From the NCBI GenBank assembly GCA_938030645.1, contig CALHHQ010000294.1, positions 1-16,681 of the forward strand: 16,681 nt of DNA, given 5' to 3'. The position numbers and the translations under genes were made by a program. Shown piece by piece: positions 1 through 7,655 of this stretch. The notes beneath the pieces are model-generated. The model was not told the DNA's origin, did not search any database, and worked only from the letters and a program-made list of their open reading frames with translations. The number at the start of each line of letters is the position of its first letter. Positions within the stretch are counted from its first letter, which is position 1. The DNA comes from an uncultured Rhizobiaceae group bacterium. GTDB lineage: Bacteria > Pseudomonadota > Alphaproteobacteria > Rhizobiales > Rhizobiaceae.

Positions 1-1
1 G

Positions 2-139
2 AGCCTGAGCTTTTCAGATGTGATTGTGACAGATCAGGGGACCAACACCGTGCTAACGTTTAACGGGCTGGCCGGCGATCAAATAACCCTCACAAACTTC
101 GATCACAACCTGATCGATAGCTCAGACTTCTTCTTTTAG
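2..139 (+). CDS. RTX-type secreted calcium-binding protein, C-terminal end (partial)
   Basis: The reading frame entering from the left edge runs from base 2 to a TAG at 137-139 and supplies only the last 45 residues. The tail contains a short beta-rich repeat (TVLTFNGLAGDQITLTNFD) and ends in a hydrophobic DFFF. This layout (acidic, Gly/Asp/Asn-rich, ending in Asp plus a few Phe/Leu/Ile) is known from the C-terminus of RTX or hemolysin-type calcium-binding proteins exported by type I secretion, where the C-terminus carries the export signal. The nonapeptide calcium repeats themselves would lie upstream, outside the window, so the family call rests on the tail alone. It converges with the flippase gene and is not obviously part of the polysaccharide pathway, although surface RTX proteins often neighbour such loci. 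Alternative: another type I secreted adhesin or enzyme with the same tail. Confidence 0.6.
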   Translation, partial: SLSFSDVIVTDQGTNTVLTFNGLAGDQITLTNFDHNLIDSSDFFF

Positions 140-165
140 GGGCCTCAACGCGACCACTTCGACAC

Positions 166-214
166 AAAAACCCTCCGCCCTCAAAACGCGGGGCGCGGAG
201 GAGTTAAATTTTTT
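166..214. terminator. Bidirectional Rho-independent terminator
   Basis: A GC-rich hairpin has a perfect 7-bp stem, CCTCCGC (172-178) with GCGGAGG (195-201). On the plus side it is followed by a T-rich stretch with six T near 209-214. On the minus side five A at 166-170 become a U-run directly after the stem. It sits between the stop of the RTX gene (139) and the stop of the leftward flippase gene (247), so it can end transcription from both convergent units. The minus-strand version, with the U-run next to the stem, looks the stronger. Confidence 0.65.
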
Positions 215-246
215 CTTAGATTTGTGCAATTGTGACGGAACTGCAC

Positions 247-1734
247 TCACAATCGAGCAAGTGAGCGCAGAAAAAATGGTCCAAACACAACACCGTAAAC
301 ACCGATTGATGCAATCAGATAGTTTGTTGGGGTCAAGTTCCAGATCATCGAAATCAGATAGCATATGACAGTTGCGCAGACTGCTAGGGCAAGAGGTAGA
401 ACTTTGGGTTTCCAAAGAGAAGTCAAGGAGAGACCCGTTTCTAAAGATACCACACGAGGCAAAAACAGTGCATGTGTTAGGCTCAACAACAGAGTGTAGG
501 CAAGTGCGGCACATAAATAGGCGATGTCTTGGGGAAGATAATTGAACAATACAAATACAAGAATTGGGTTGGTCAATGCAGATACCAGCAGCAGTGGACC
601 ATATGTTCTGACTTTTCCAACACCGGACAAATACTTCATCCAACCCTCTGATAAGCTGCGGGCAATCATTCCGGTCAACATAATTTGAAAAATCAGTGCT
701 GCTTGTGGAAGCATGGTAGGATCGTTCAATCTTGAACCGACCCATAAATCTATCACTGTGCCACTGTGAACGAATAGAAGGCTTGCTGCAGACAGTGTGG
801 TCAACCCTTCCAATCGACCTGTGTTGCTGAGCAGTGTATTGATTTGAGCGTCTTTGTCATTTGTTGTCGAAGACAACCGGGACATTGTTGCATCAAGTCC
901 TTGGACAAGGCCGACGGTCAGCATTCGCAGATACGCAAGCAATTGGGTGGCGATGCCAAAGATAACTGTTCCGGCTACTCCGAAAAAAATATTCATAAAA
1001 AACATGTCGAAACGCTCGTATAAATTCATTGCAACAACGACGAAACCATTCCAACTCATCGTTGATGCAATATCGCGAGCTTTGCTGCGTGTCGCTTGAT
1101 TTGGGCGGATGCGAAAGTGTTGATTGCTTCTCATCCCGTCGAATGCCCAGCAAAGTGTTGTAAAGACCATAGCTGCAGCACTGATGTAGGCGAACAATTC
1201 TAATTGTTCCGCCGCTCCGGTATCGGTAAAAACGACCAACACAAAAAACGCTCCCAGCACTTCAAGAGTGCGCTCCGTTGTCATCCAGAAATTCATCTGT
1301 CCCATTCTGCCTGTGATTGGCAAAAGATTGGTACAGGGTGCCAAAGCAATAGCGATAAATGTATGTGCCATGCGCGATAGTAAAAAAATTCCTGCTGCCG
1401 GTAACAGTTCTGGTGGAATGCTGAGCGAGGGCAAAAAGACATAGATGAGGCCAAGGATAAGCATAGCGATGAAAGCGGCAAACAAGCTCAACCAAAATGA
1501 TGTTGCAAAGGTTTCGGAAAACCGATCCATGTCGCCGGAGTGCCATGCCAAGCCCAATTCCGGGATAATTGAGCCGCGCATCATCTCGCGCAACATGCCT
1601 GAAATGCCAACCGAAGCACCGACAAGTGTAACCACGGCAAAAACACTCTCGTCCATTTCGATCATCAACCGAACGAACCATAGGCCAAGTGAGAAGGTCA
1701 CCGCCATTCGCAGGTAGTTGGAGATTATCCTCAT
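247..1734 (-). CDS. Wzx-like oligosaccharide flippase (MOP superfamily)
   Basis: Integral inner-membrane protein of about 495 residues with roughly 12-14 hydrophobic segments. This is the size and topology of polysaccharide-specific flippases that move undecaprenyl-diphosphate-linked repeat units to the periplasm. The N-terminus (RIISNYLRMAVTFSLGLWF, then a loop with small residues VTLVGASVGISGMLREMMRG) is typical of the polysaccharide_synt/MOP group, in which the first helix is followed by a Gly-rich turn. I placed the start at the ATG at 1734. The frame stays open to a TTG at 1758 that would add eight residues; neither has a strong Shine-Dalgarno sequence. It lies 87-111 bp downstream of the Wzy-like polymerase on the same strand and was probably transcribed with it. 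The family call is firm; the substrate cannot be read from sequence. Confidence 0.85.
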   Translation of the reverse strand: MRIISNYLRMAVTFSLGLWFVRLMIEMDESVFAVVTLVGASVGISGMLREMMRGSIIPELGLAWHSGDMDRFSETFATSFWLSLFAAFIAMLILGLIYVFLPSLSIPPELLPAAGIFLLSRMAHTFIAIALAPCTNLLPITGRMGQMNFWMTTERTLEVLGAFFVLVVFTDTGAAEQLELFAYISAAAMVFTTLCWAFDGMRSNQHFRIRPNQATRSKARDIASTMSWNGFVVVAMNLYERFDMFFMNIFFGVAGTVIFGIATQLLAYLRMLTVGLVQGLDATMSRLSSTTNDKDAQINTLLSNTGRLEGLTTLSAASLLFVHSGTVIDLWVGSRLNDPTMLPQAALIFQIMLTGMIARSLSEGWMKYLSGVGKVRTYGPLLLVSALTNPILVFVLFNYLPQDIAYLCAALAYTLLLSLTHALFLPRVVSLETGLSLTSLWKPKVLPLALAVCATVICYLISMIWNLTPTNYLIASIGVYGVVFGPFFLRSLARL

Positions 1735-1845
1735 CAATTCTGGGCGATTACCAAGCAAATTCAGACACCAATTTTGTCACTATGTTCAGATGGAAACGGA
1801 TGGATTTATAGCCAAAGATTCCGACCGAAAAGTGGGATCTACACA

Positions 1846-3300
1846 TTATTTTGCAATCATTAACTGGCTAAGATCATCCGGCCTATTAGTGCCAAAAATT
1901 CGCAACGTCATCCAAATAGTTGCCATCGGAATTGCCAGTTGAGCAGATTGCGACACAACTGTTACAATTTCCACGGTTAGAAAAGTGAAAATCAACACGT
2001 TTGTTAGTAGGATATTGAATACAACAAATATGCTCTGGCCAGACCGTCGGCGTAACGATTTGTAATTTAGGCCTACCAAAATTCCAAAAAAAATCATGCC
2101 GAAGACAACTGAAGTATATCCAAAATTGAGGAACAATTCTGAGATGCCTCCGGGTGGAACTCCCGATTGGTCGTCACGTTGTAAAATGTAATCCCTAACA
2201 AAGATGTTGATGGCAAGTACGGGCTTCTCCGGCCATAGAGATCTTGGAATTGGTGCATAAATTAAGTTGGTCAACGAAGCGCCACGAATGAAATCCACTT
2301 CATCCGGAACAGAATTATGTACAGCGGATGTTTTTCCAATATCAAGAAAATAGGGCCTACCCAAGGTTGTTGAAATAATTTGAACAAAACTGAAATCAGT
2401 TTCCGCAGCAAAATAGCTAGATTGAGATTTGCGCAATTCGCCCAATACACCCAACAAAACCAGACCAATAAAAGCTAGAAAAGCCATTTTGCGCACTGCA
2501 ATTGATCTGATCAAATAGTGGTAGAGCAAAACGACAGATACCAGAAAATATATTAAAGTCAGACGTGAACTTGCCAGAAGAGGAATCGCGCAAGACAAAA
2601 TGCCTAGTACGGCCAATAAAACATAATATCGCCGTTTTTTCAGATCGGGCCGAATCCAAAGAAGTGCTAAAAGCAGGAGAAACCCAATTTGTGGAATTAC
2701 TTGGCCGACCAAACGCAAGTAAGTCAGTGAGGACGGCACTTGTTGGCCAGTTGATGTTTCGCTGAACCGTTTTACGAAAATCTGACCGCTCAAAATTTGG
2801 TTAAACGAATTTGTTTGCGACAAATATTGATAGATGGCGAAGGCGGCTATCACCGATATCGGAATAAGGATAAAAATTAGTTTCCTTAATTGATCAGATG
2901 TTGCAGACGTCGGTTTTGGATCGAGCCGTGAATAAGGAAAGGTTATCAAATATCCAAAGATATAGGCGGTCAGACCGACTGCAACCAAAACCAAGCCACC
3001 AAATAATAGATCTAAGTCCCATTGCCCAGTGCTGAGGAACAAACCCATATTGTCGGTGTCCAGATAAAGAAAATACACTGTTTTAAGAGCGCACCCCCAA
3101 ATCACCAAATAGAGTACTATATGTAACGGGGAAAAATTGTCTTGATCACCGACGAGCAGAATAATCAAACCAATGAATCCAGGGATCGCGAATGCCAATG
3201 CCATTGTGTAGGGAAGCTCAACATTGCCGAAGTTGTGACCAGCTAAAAGTGTCAATATCGAAGCTAATGAAAACGTAACAAATGAAAACGTGGCAATCAT
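1846..3300 (-). CDS. Wzy-like O-antigen / oligosaccharide repeat-unit polymerase
   Basis: A 484-residue, very hydrophobic protein with about 11-12 predicted membrane segments and one large hydrophilic region at about 285-390. That region carries the pattern of the oligosaccharide repeat-unit polymerase family: an RG pair (339-340), IPRSLWPEKP (351-360) and GVPPGGISELFLNFG (380-394). In known members the corresponding large periplasmic loop takes part in joining flipped undecaprenyl-linked units into a polymer. The start is the ATG at 3300; upstream is only a moderate ribosome site (GGAT/GAGA). The gene is first in a two-gene leftward unit with the Wzx-like flippase and is divergent from the acyltransferase at 3608. 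A second polymerase/ligase-like protein is encoded at 12293-13543. Because Wzy proteins diverge quickly, I infer function mainly from these motifs plus context. Confidence 0.8.
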   Translation of the reverse strand: MIATFSFVTFSLASILTLLAGHNFGNVELPYTMALAFAIPGFIGLIILLVGDQDNFSPLHIVLYLVIWGCALKTVYFLYLDTDNMGLFLSTGQWDLDLLFGGLVLVAVGLTAYIFGYLITFPYSRLDPKPTSATSDQLRKLIFILIPISVIAAFAIYQYLSQTNSFNQILSGQIFVKRFSETSTGQQVPSSLTYLRLVGQVIPQIGFLLLLALLWIRPDLKKRRYYVLLAVLGILSCAIPLLASSRLTLIYFLVSVVLLYHYLIRSIAVRKMAFLAFIGLVLLGVLGELRKSQSSYFAAETDFSFVQIISTTLGRPYFLDIGKTSAVHNSVPDEVDFIRGASLTNLIYAPIPRSLWPEKPVLAINIFVRDYILQRDDQSGVPPGGISELFLNFGYTSVVFGMIFFGILVGLNYKSLRRRSGQSIFVVFNILLTNVLIFTFLTVEIVTVVSQSAQLAIPMATIWMTLRIFGTNRPDDLSQLMIAK

Positions 3301-3607
3301 TCTGTCTCATCCAAAAATGCTGATGGCAAAGAGTTCTGCAACGAGACAATAGAAGTTGTCAGCATTGAACGATCATACCAAATGTGAAAACAACTACGAG
3401 CTACAAGCTGACTATATCTTGGTGATCAAAAATAGTCACCTGCGTTGGACTGGTCCATCTTTGTTTCAATTTAGCGGAGAAAGCGCAAATGAGGAACAGC
3501 GATAGACCAGAAGACTGGCTTTTGATATCTTATAAAGTGGCCATGGTTGAACTGACCCGATATTTGCACTAATCCAAAGTGGCTAGTTTATCGAAAAAGT
3601 GACGAAA
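3301..3607. promoter_or_regulatory. Divergent intergenic region between polymerase and acyltransferase genes
   Basis: No convincing gene is present in these roughly 300 bases. They must hold promoters for the leftward polymerase/flippase pair and the rightward acyltransferase. A possible minus-strand -10 (TATGAT, complement of 3372-3377) lies about 70 bases before the polymerase ATG, and a possible plus-strand -10 (TATAAA, 3531-3536) lies about 70 bases before the acyltransferase; neither has a good -35. Small dyads are visible: GGTGA/TCACC (3421-3425/3436-3440), TGGAC/GTCCA (3446-3450/3453-3457) and CCAG/CTGG (3507-3510/3515-3518). There is also a near-perfect direct repeat, AAAGTGGCCA (3534-3543) and AAAGTGGCTA (3576-3585), 42 bp apart. 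Specific promoter assignments are weak. Confidence 0.4.
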
Positions 3608-4219
3608 ATGGTTGAAAAAAGTTCACCTATTCGGTGGTTAAGTCTATTGGTTCCAGATCTCATTTTTGAATTGGGCGCTCGATCAGTTCACTATCTAGTA
3701 AGGATTATTCGGCCGGGTTCTGAAGCAAGGGCAGAAGGATACTTTCGCGGACTTCTGATGGGATACCGTCTTGGGGGACGCCGTTGTTTGATAGGTCGGG
3801 GCGTAGTTATTGAAGGTTGGCACCGGATAACGCTGAATGACAACGTGCGCATTCATAACAACGTTCAACTTAGCGCTGGCAGGTATGGAAATCTCACAAT
3901 TGGAAAAGATAGCCACATAGCTCGCTTGTCTGTTGTTGCAGCGGGAGGCGGCGTCAGCATTGGGCAGCAATGTGCTATTTCTAGCCTTGTGTCCATATTT
4001 TCGGTGACAAACATTGGCGGCGGCCAGCAGGGTGAACTTCAAACTGATGCAAAGCCTGTGTCCATTGGAAACCGCGTGATAATTGGTGCAAACGCAGTCA
4101 TTCTTCCAGGGGTTAAAATAGGTGACAATGCCATCATTGCGGCAGGTGCGGTTGTTACAAAAGATGTTCCAAATGACACGACAGTTGCTGGTGTGCCTGC
4201 TCGTGTGTTAGTCGGCTAA
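3608..4219 (+). CDS. Hexapeptide-repeat (left-handed beta-helix) acyltransferase
   Basis: About 203 residues. Residues 1-55 are a hydrophobic or amphipathic N-terminus. From about 60 onward come imperfect hexapeptide turns of a left-handed beta-helix (IGRGVVI, LTIGKD, VSIGQQC, VSIGNRVIIGANAVILPGVKIG) ending in the AGAVVTKDVP / VAGVPARVL signature common to acetyl-CoA-dependent O- and N-acetyltransferases (WbbJ/maltose acetyltransferase-like). It likely acetylates a sugar of the polysaccharide or a nucleotide-sugar precursor. The loop at about 129-150, where these families normally have SHDH or a GH-type catalytic histidine, reads SVTNIGGGQQ and has no His. It lacks the N-terminal nucleotide-binding domain of PglD. 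Start: ATG at 3608, with an in-frame GTG at 3599 equally possible; neither has a good ribosome site. It is a single-gene unit whose stop lies 9 bp from the convergent pseudogene. Confidence 0.8.
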   Translation: MVEKSSPIRWLSLLVPDLIFELGARSVHYLVRIIRPGSEARAEGYFRGLLMGYRLGGRRCLIGRGVVIEGWHRITLNDNVRIHNNVQLSAGRYGNLTIGKDSHIARLSVVAAGGGVSIGQQCAISSLVSIFSVTNIGGGQQGELQTDAKPVSIGNRVIIGANAVILPGVKIGDNAIIAAGAVVTKDVPNDTTVAGVPARVLVG

Positions 4220-4228
4220 ACCTCCACA

Positions 4229-5344
4229 TCAGCTTTGACTTATGACCCTAGACAATTCGGTTTCAATCTGTTCCGCTGCTGACCTCCAACTTGCTTTTTG
4301 TGCATGAAGAAACCCGCGTTCGAACTATGTTTGGTGTAACTCCCGAGAGTGTTTACGCGCAACACATTCTCGGCAAATGAAACGTGGTCACCGGCTTTAG
4401 AAATTAGGCCTGCGTCGCCGACGCTCTCTGGCATGGAAGTTGTATCTGCAACGATTGGAGGGCACCCCCACGTCATGGCCTCCAAAGCAACCATGCTGAA
4501 TGATTCCACCTGACTTGTACTTACCAGACACAAAGCGTTTCGAGCGACTTCAGCCAATTGTTGGTGGGTTTGAAAACCAAGCCATTCAATATGTTCTGAA
4601 ACTCCTTTGGATTGTGCCAAATGGTGGAGATTAGCGAAAACTTCAGGAGTTCTTCCTTCAGCAAATTGCATTTTCCAATCATGTTCTGATGCTGATGTTC
4701 GAAGATGTGCGAGCATCATGATCAGTCGTGGATTGTCTTTGTGAGGCTGTGCCGAGGTCAGCGCGAGTATAGTTGAATTGGAACTGCTTGATCCCGAAAT
4801 TTCATTCAAGAACAGTTGTTCGTTGACACCAATGTAAATGACTTTTAGCGTTTCGAGCGCTAGCAACATATCCCGAATTCTGTTTCAAATATTGAGATTC
4901 GAAAATGTTCGCATCTGCTTTTTACAATGCAATTTTTGCCCTCCAATCGCGAAGTCTATCTGCGAGTTCCGCGACAGAATTCAACGCTTTTTTGGGCCGT
5001 CGAAAACGCAAAACGTTAAGGTCATAAACAATCTGGGGAACACTTCCTGATGGAAAATGGTGGTTAACAGACATGAGCAAGTCGGCTTCTAGTTCAATCA
5101 GAAGTCCTCGAAGTTTGATCAAGCTCCACAGAAAGGTCTTCATGTTGGAAGCCGTGTTAAGCGCTCTAAAAAATGTGACGTTTTTTCGTTGACCAACAAT
5201 CGCTTCAATATTTTCTTTCGAGTGAGTTTCGTTCCACAAAACCGTATAGTGATGATGATGTGAGAAACGTGCGAGCAGATCTGAAATGACCTGGATGCCT
5301 CCACCAGGTTTTAAGCTGACAGCATTAACAACAATATGCGCCAC
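4229..5344 (-). pseudogene. Decayed family-4 (GT-B) glycosyltransferase
   Basis: Read as a whole this interval encodes a normal-size GT4 enzyme (372 codons) but is interrupted several times. Residues 1-140 (GTG at 5344) give the N-terminal fold (MAHIVVNAVSLKPGGGIQV, PQIVYDLNVLRF). A TAA at 4922-4924 then stops the frame, yet translation past it continues homologously (KADANIFESQYLKQ), consistent with a CAA-to-TAA nonsense change. A frameshift near 4880-4890 moves the rest (VIYIGVNEQLF, ILALTSAQPHKDNP, the ESFSMVALEAM acidic motif, GCPPIVADTTSMPES) into another frame. A compensating shift near 4340-4365 plus a TAG at 4325-4327 precede the true tail (FERGFLHAQKASWRSAAEQ) ending in TGA at 4229-4231. 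The gene starts 2 bp after the aminotransferase stop, so it was co-transcribed. Three or more lesions in one gene among intact neighbours argue for real decay rather than one sequencing error. Confidence 0.85.
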
Positions 5345-5346
5345 AA

Positions 5347-6474
5347 TCAGCTCTCAAGCAGCGATGACATTGTCTCGATAACACGTGTTTGTTGTGCATC
5401 GCTCATTCCACTGCCCGATGGTAAGCAAAGTCCAGTTTCAAACAATTCTTGGCAATAGCCCGAGCCGTAGAACTTGGATTCGGCAAATACCGGCTGCAAA
5501 TGCATAGGCTTCCAGAGCGGACGCACTTCTATTTCATGATCGGAGCAATGTTTAATCAATGAGGATGGGCTTGCGTTTGACATGTTTTTGTCAACAGTAA
5601 TGCAGCTTAACCAGTTGGTAGAACGTCGGTTTTCGGGCTCTGGCATGAAACCAACGCCCTCAAATTTTCCAAGTTCATCTTTATAGCGTTTGAAAATTTC
5701 ACGTCTTCGGGCAACTTTCGCTTCGATCTTTTCGACCTGCCCGATGCCAATAGCTGACGAAATGTTGCTCAGTCTATAGTTGTAACCCAATTCCGTATGT
5801 TCATAATGGATGAACGGCTGACGCGCTTGTGTTGCAAAATATTTTGCGCGTTCGGCAAATTTAGCATCATCTGTGAGCAACATGCCGCCACCAGATGTTG
5901 TAGCGATTTTGTTGCCGTTGAAAGACAATATTGCTGCTTTGGAGCCTTTTCCTGCGTGCCGCCCCTTATAAAGGGCACCAAGTGCTTCGGCACTGTCGCT
6001 GATGAAAATCACTCCATAAAGTTCACAAAGGCGAGCTATTTCGTCAACATCGCATGATTGACCATAAAGATCTGTCGAAACCACTGCTTTTGGCAGTGCG
6101 TTGCGTTTGTTTGCATTTTTGAGAGCTTCTTCCAGCACCTGCACATCAAGTGTCCAACTGGACTTATCAGAATCAACGAACGAAGGAATCGCTCCTACAT
6201 AGACCGCCGGGGATGCTCCTCCCATAAAGGTTGATGATGATGTCCAGACATGATCACCCGCACCGATTTCCGATACAACCATGCACAAATGTAGCGCTGC
6301 TGTGCCGGTTGTCAGGGCGACAGCATGTTCAAAACCTGTATATTTTTCAATGTTTTGCTCGAACAAATCAACCATTGGGCCGACCGGCGCGACGTAATTT
6401 GAGTCGAAAGCCTGATTAACCAGTTCACGTTCTCGGCCAGATATGTCTGGTGGAGAAAGGAAAATGCGTTCCAT
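5347..6474 (-). CDS. PglE-type UDP-4-keto-sugar aminotransferase (DegT/DnrJ/EryC1/StrS, PLP)
   Basis: A 375-residue PLP-dependent sugar transaminase. Seen: IFLSPPDISGRE at the N-terminus, SNYVAP (25-30), TGTAALHL (56-63), the cofactor aspartate in SDSAEALG (159-166), and the Schiff-base lysine K189 in FNGNKIATTSGGGML, followed by ATQARQP, HYEHTELGYNYRLSN (224-237) and a C-terminal RPLWKPMH. These blocks, especially NGNKI-TTSGGG, HYEH and RPLWK-MH, match the Campylobacter PglE group, which aminates UDP-4-keto-6-deoxy-GlcNAc on the way to diNAcBac (2,4-diacetamido-2,4,6-trideoxyhexose). The PglF-like dehydratase at 13540-15441 would supply the substrate. The ATG at 6474 has a GAGG ribosome site (complement of 6482-6485). 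It is first in a leftward unit with the decayed glycosyltransferase. Confidence is high for the family and good for the 4-amino-sugar product. Confidence 0.88.
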   Translation of the reverse strand: MERIFLSPPDISGRERELVNQAFDSNYVAPVGPMVDLFEQNIEKYTGFEHAVALTTGTAALHLCMVVSEIGAGDHVWTSSSTFMGGASPAVYVGAIPSFVDSDKSSWTLDVQVLEEALKNANKRNALPKAVVSTDLYGQSCDVDEIARLCELYGVIFISDSAEALGALYKGRHAGKGSKAAILSFNGNKIATTSGGGMLLTDDAKFAERAKYFATQARQPFIHYEHTELGYNYRLSNISSAIGIGQVEKIEAKVARRREIFKRYKDELGKFEGVGFMPEPENRRSTNWLSCITVDKNMSNASPSSLIKHCSDHEIEVRPLWKPMHLQPVFAESKFYGSGYCQELFETGLCLPSGSGMSDAQQTRVIETMSSLLES

Positions 6475-6629
6475 TCAATTGCCTCATTCATTCACTATCG
6501 GACAGTGTGTTTTGTCTTCTTTGGGGGTTTTGTTGGACTTTGTCGAACCTTTAGTGACATAAGGGCCGCATCAATCCCAAAATCTTATGAAAAACATGAA
6601 CATTCCTTGCGCAATAGTGAAGACCAACG
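6475..6629. promoter_or_regulatory. Divergent intergenic region upstream of the sulfotransferase operon
   Basis: These 155 bases separate the leftward aminotransferase from the rightward seven-gene unit that starts with a sulfotransferase, so promoters for both should lie here. I see the GAGG ribosome site of the aminotransferase (6482-6485, complement) and T/G-rich stretches on the plus strand, but no clear -35/-10 pair and no convincing operator dyad. Confidence 0.35.
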
Positions 6630-7448
6630 ATGATTCGACAAATTGATCATATCTTATGGCATAGGCTAAACTCTGCCCTAAGAATGCTGATTGTCGGAAG
6701 CCCTATTTCTTCTTTTTCACCTCATGTTTTTGTCAATGAGTATCCAAAATCGGGCGCGAGTTGGATGTCGCAAATGTTGGCGGAGGCAATGGGCATTCCA
6801 TTTCCGCGAAATCAGTTGCCGATGATACGAAAAAGCATTCTTCATGGCCATTATATGGCCAATTCCAAGTTGAATAATCGGATGTTGTTTTGGAGAGACG
6901 GTCGCGATGTTGCGGTCTCCTGGTATTATCACTTTGTGGTGGGTCATGAGCTCACTAGCAAGGCGGCTGTTGAACATACCCGTCACGCAATTGGAATTGT
7001 TGATGTGGATGATTTGGAAGCAAATTTTCCCAAAGCCATGGAATATTTTCTAACTTCCCCGCGTCACCCGCGATTCACTTGGGCGGCATTTGTCGACAAG
7101 TGGGCAGATGACGATGGCGCACATCATTTGAAATATGAAGACTTAAAGGCATCGCCAGTGGAAGAGTTGAAGCGCGCGACGTTGGCTTTAGGTGGTGGTG
7201 TTCTTTCAACTGGTGCTGCTGAATCTATCGTAGCAAAATATACGTTTTCTGCTCAAACAGGTCGTAAGCCAGGTGAAGAAGATAAAGGCAGATATTTGCG
7301 CAAGGGTATTTCAGGAGACTGGCGAAACCATTTTTCTCCCGCAGTGAGTGAGATGTTTTGTGAACTCGCAGGTGCGGAATTGATTAAGCTTGGCTATGAA
7401 GCTGACGATAGTTGGGTGGATATGACGAATGGTATAAATGTAAAATGA
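6630..7448 (+). CDS. PAPS-dependent sulfotransferase (Sulfotransfer_1 type)
   Basis: A 272-residue protein with the three landmarks of cytosolic-type sulfotransferases. These are the 5'-phosphosulfate-binding loop (NEYPKSGASWM, 36-46), the 3'-phosphate-binding strand/helix (FWRDGRDVAVSWYYH, 87-101) and the C-terminal PAPS-binding segment (LRKGISGDWRNHFS, 223-236, of the RKGxxGDWxxxF type). LKYEDL (167-172) is also typical. Such enzymes move a sulfuryl group from 3'-phosphoadenosine-5'-phosphosulfate to a hydroxyl or amine. Here, inside a polysaccharide operon, a sugar or lipid-linked intermediate in the cytoplasm is the likely acceptor (inference). There is no signal peptide. The ATG at 6630 has only a weak upstream purine stretch. 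The stop overlaps the start of the SDR remnant (ATGA, 7445-7448). The family is certain; the acceptor is unknown. Confidence 0.9.
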   Translation: MIRQIDHILWHRLNSALRMLIVGSPISSFSPHVFVNEYPKSGASWMSQMLAEAMGIPFPRNQLPMIRKSILHGHYMANSKLNNRMLFWRDGRDVAVSWYYHFVVGHELTSKAAVEHTRHAIGIVDVDDLEANFPKAMEYFLTSPRHPRFTWAAFVDKWADDDGAHHLKYEDLKASPVEELKRATLALGGGVLSTGAAESIVAKYTFSAQTGRKPGEEDKGRYLRKGISGDWRNHFSPAVSEMFCELAGAELIKLGYEADDSWVDMTNGINVK

Positions 7449-7645
7449 CGCTTAATGCCAAAACAGTCGTGATCACTGGGGCTGGGGGGAAGCTCGGCTT
7501 GCATTGTCGTGTACGACTGCAATTCCATCGCGGATTTGATGTTTTCGCTAATGATGAAATATCCCAACGAGTTGTGCGTTTAATTTTGGGAACGGCAAAG
7601 CTTAATGCGCGTTGGCATGGTCTTGATGCTGCGGACGCTCGTTAA
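7445..7645 (+). pseudogene. N-terminal remnant of an SDR / NAD(P)-dependent sugar oxidoreductase
   Basis: Starting at an ATG that overlaps the sulfotransferase stop (ATGA), 66 codons are open before a TAA at 7643-7645. Residues 5-18 (AKTVVITGAGGKLG) are the first beta strand and the glycine-rich dinucleotide loop of a short-chain dehydrogenase or sugar epimerase; FDVFANDEIS fits the second strand with an acidic residue near its end. Full family members are about 250-320 residues, and no Ser/Tyr/Lys catalytic part follows, because the next gene begins 10 bp later. I therefore read it as a deletion-truncated gene. Residues after about 18 (LHCRVRLQFHRG) look somewhat degenerate. It keeps the operon spacing and may still be translated as a small protein, but enzyme activity is not expected. 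Alternative: a genuine small ORF of unrelated function. Confidence 0.6.
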
Positions 7646-7655
7646 TCGTTTTTCA

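Noticed and set aside
122..745. A 207-codon minus-strand frame over the flippase 3' end and the terminator
   Set aside because: It overlaps the well-supported flippase in another frame, crosses the terminator hairpin and the RTX stop, and has no recognisable domain.
4240..4869. The C-terminal glycosyltransferase fragment as an independent short gene
   Set aside because: It contains only the donor-binding half, its first residues are the middle of a GT4 domain, and its own tail is out of frame with the conserved C-terminus; it belongs to the pseudogene.
7605..7655. 17 extra N-terminal codons for the WbuB/WcaI-like glycosyltransferase
   Set aside because: The family N-terminus begins at MKITIVYRYFWP (ATG 7656), and the extension overlaps the SDR remnant.
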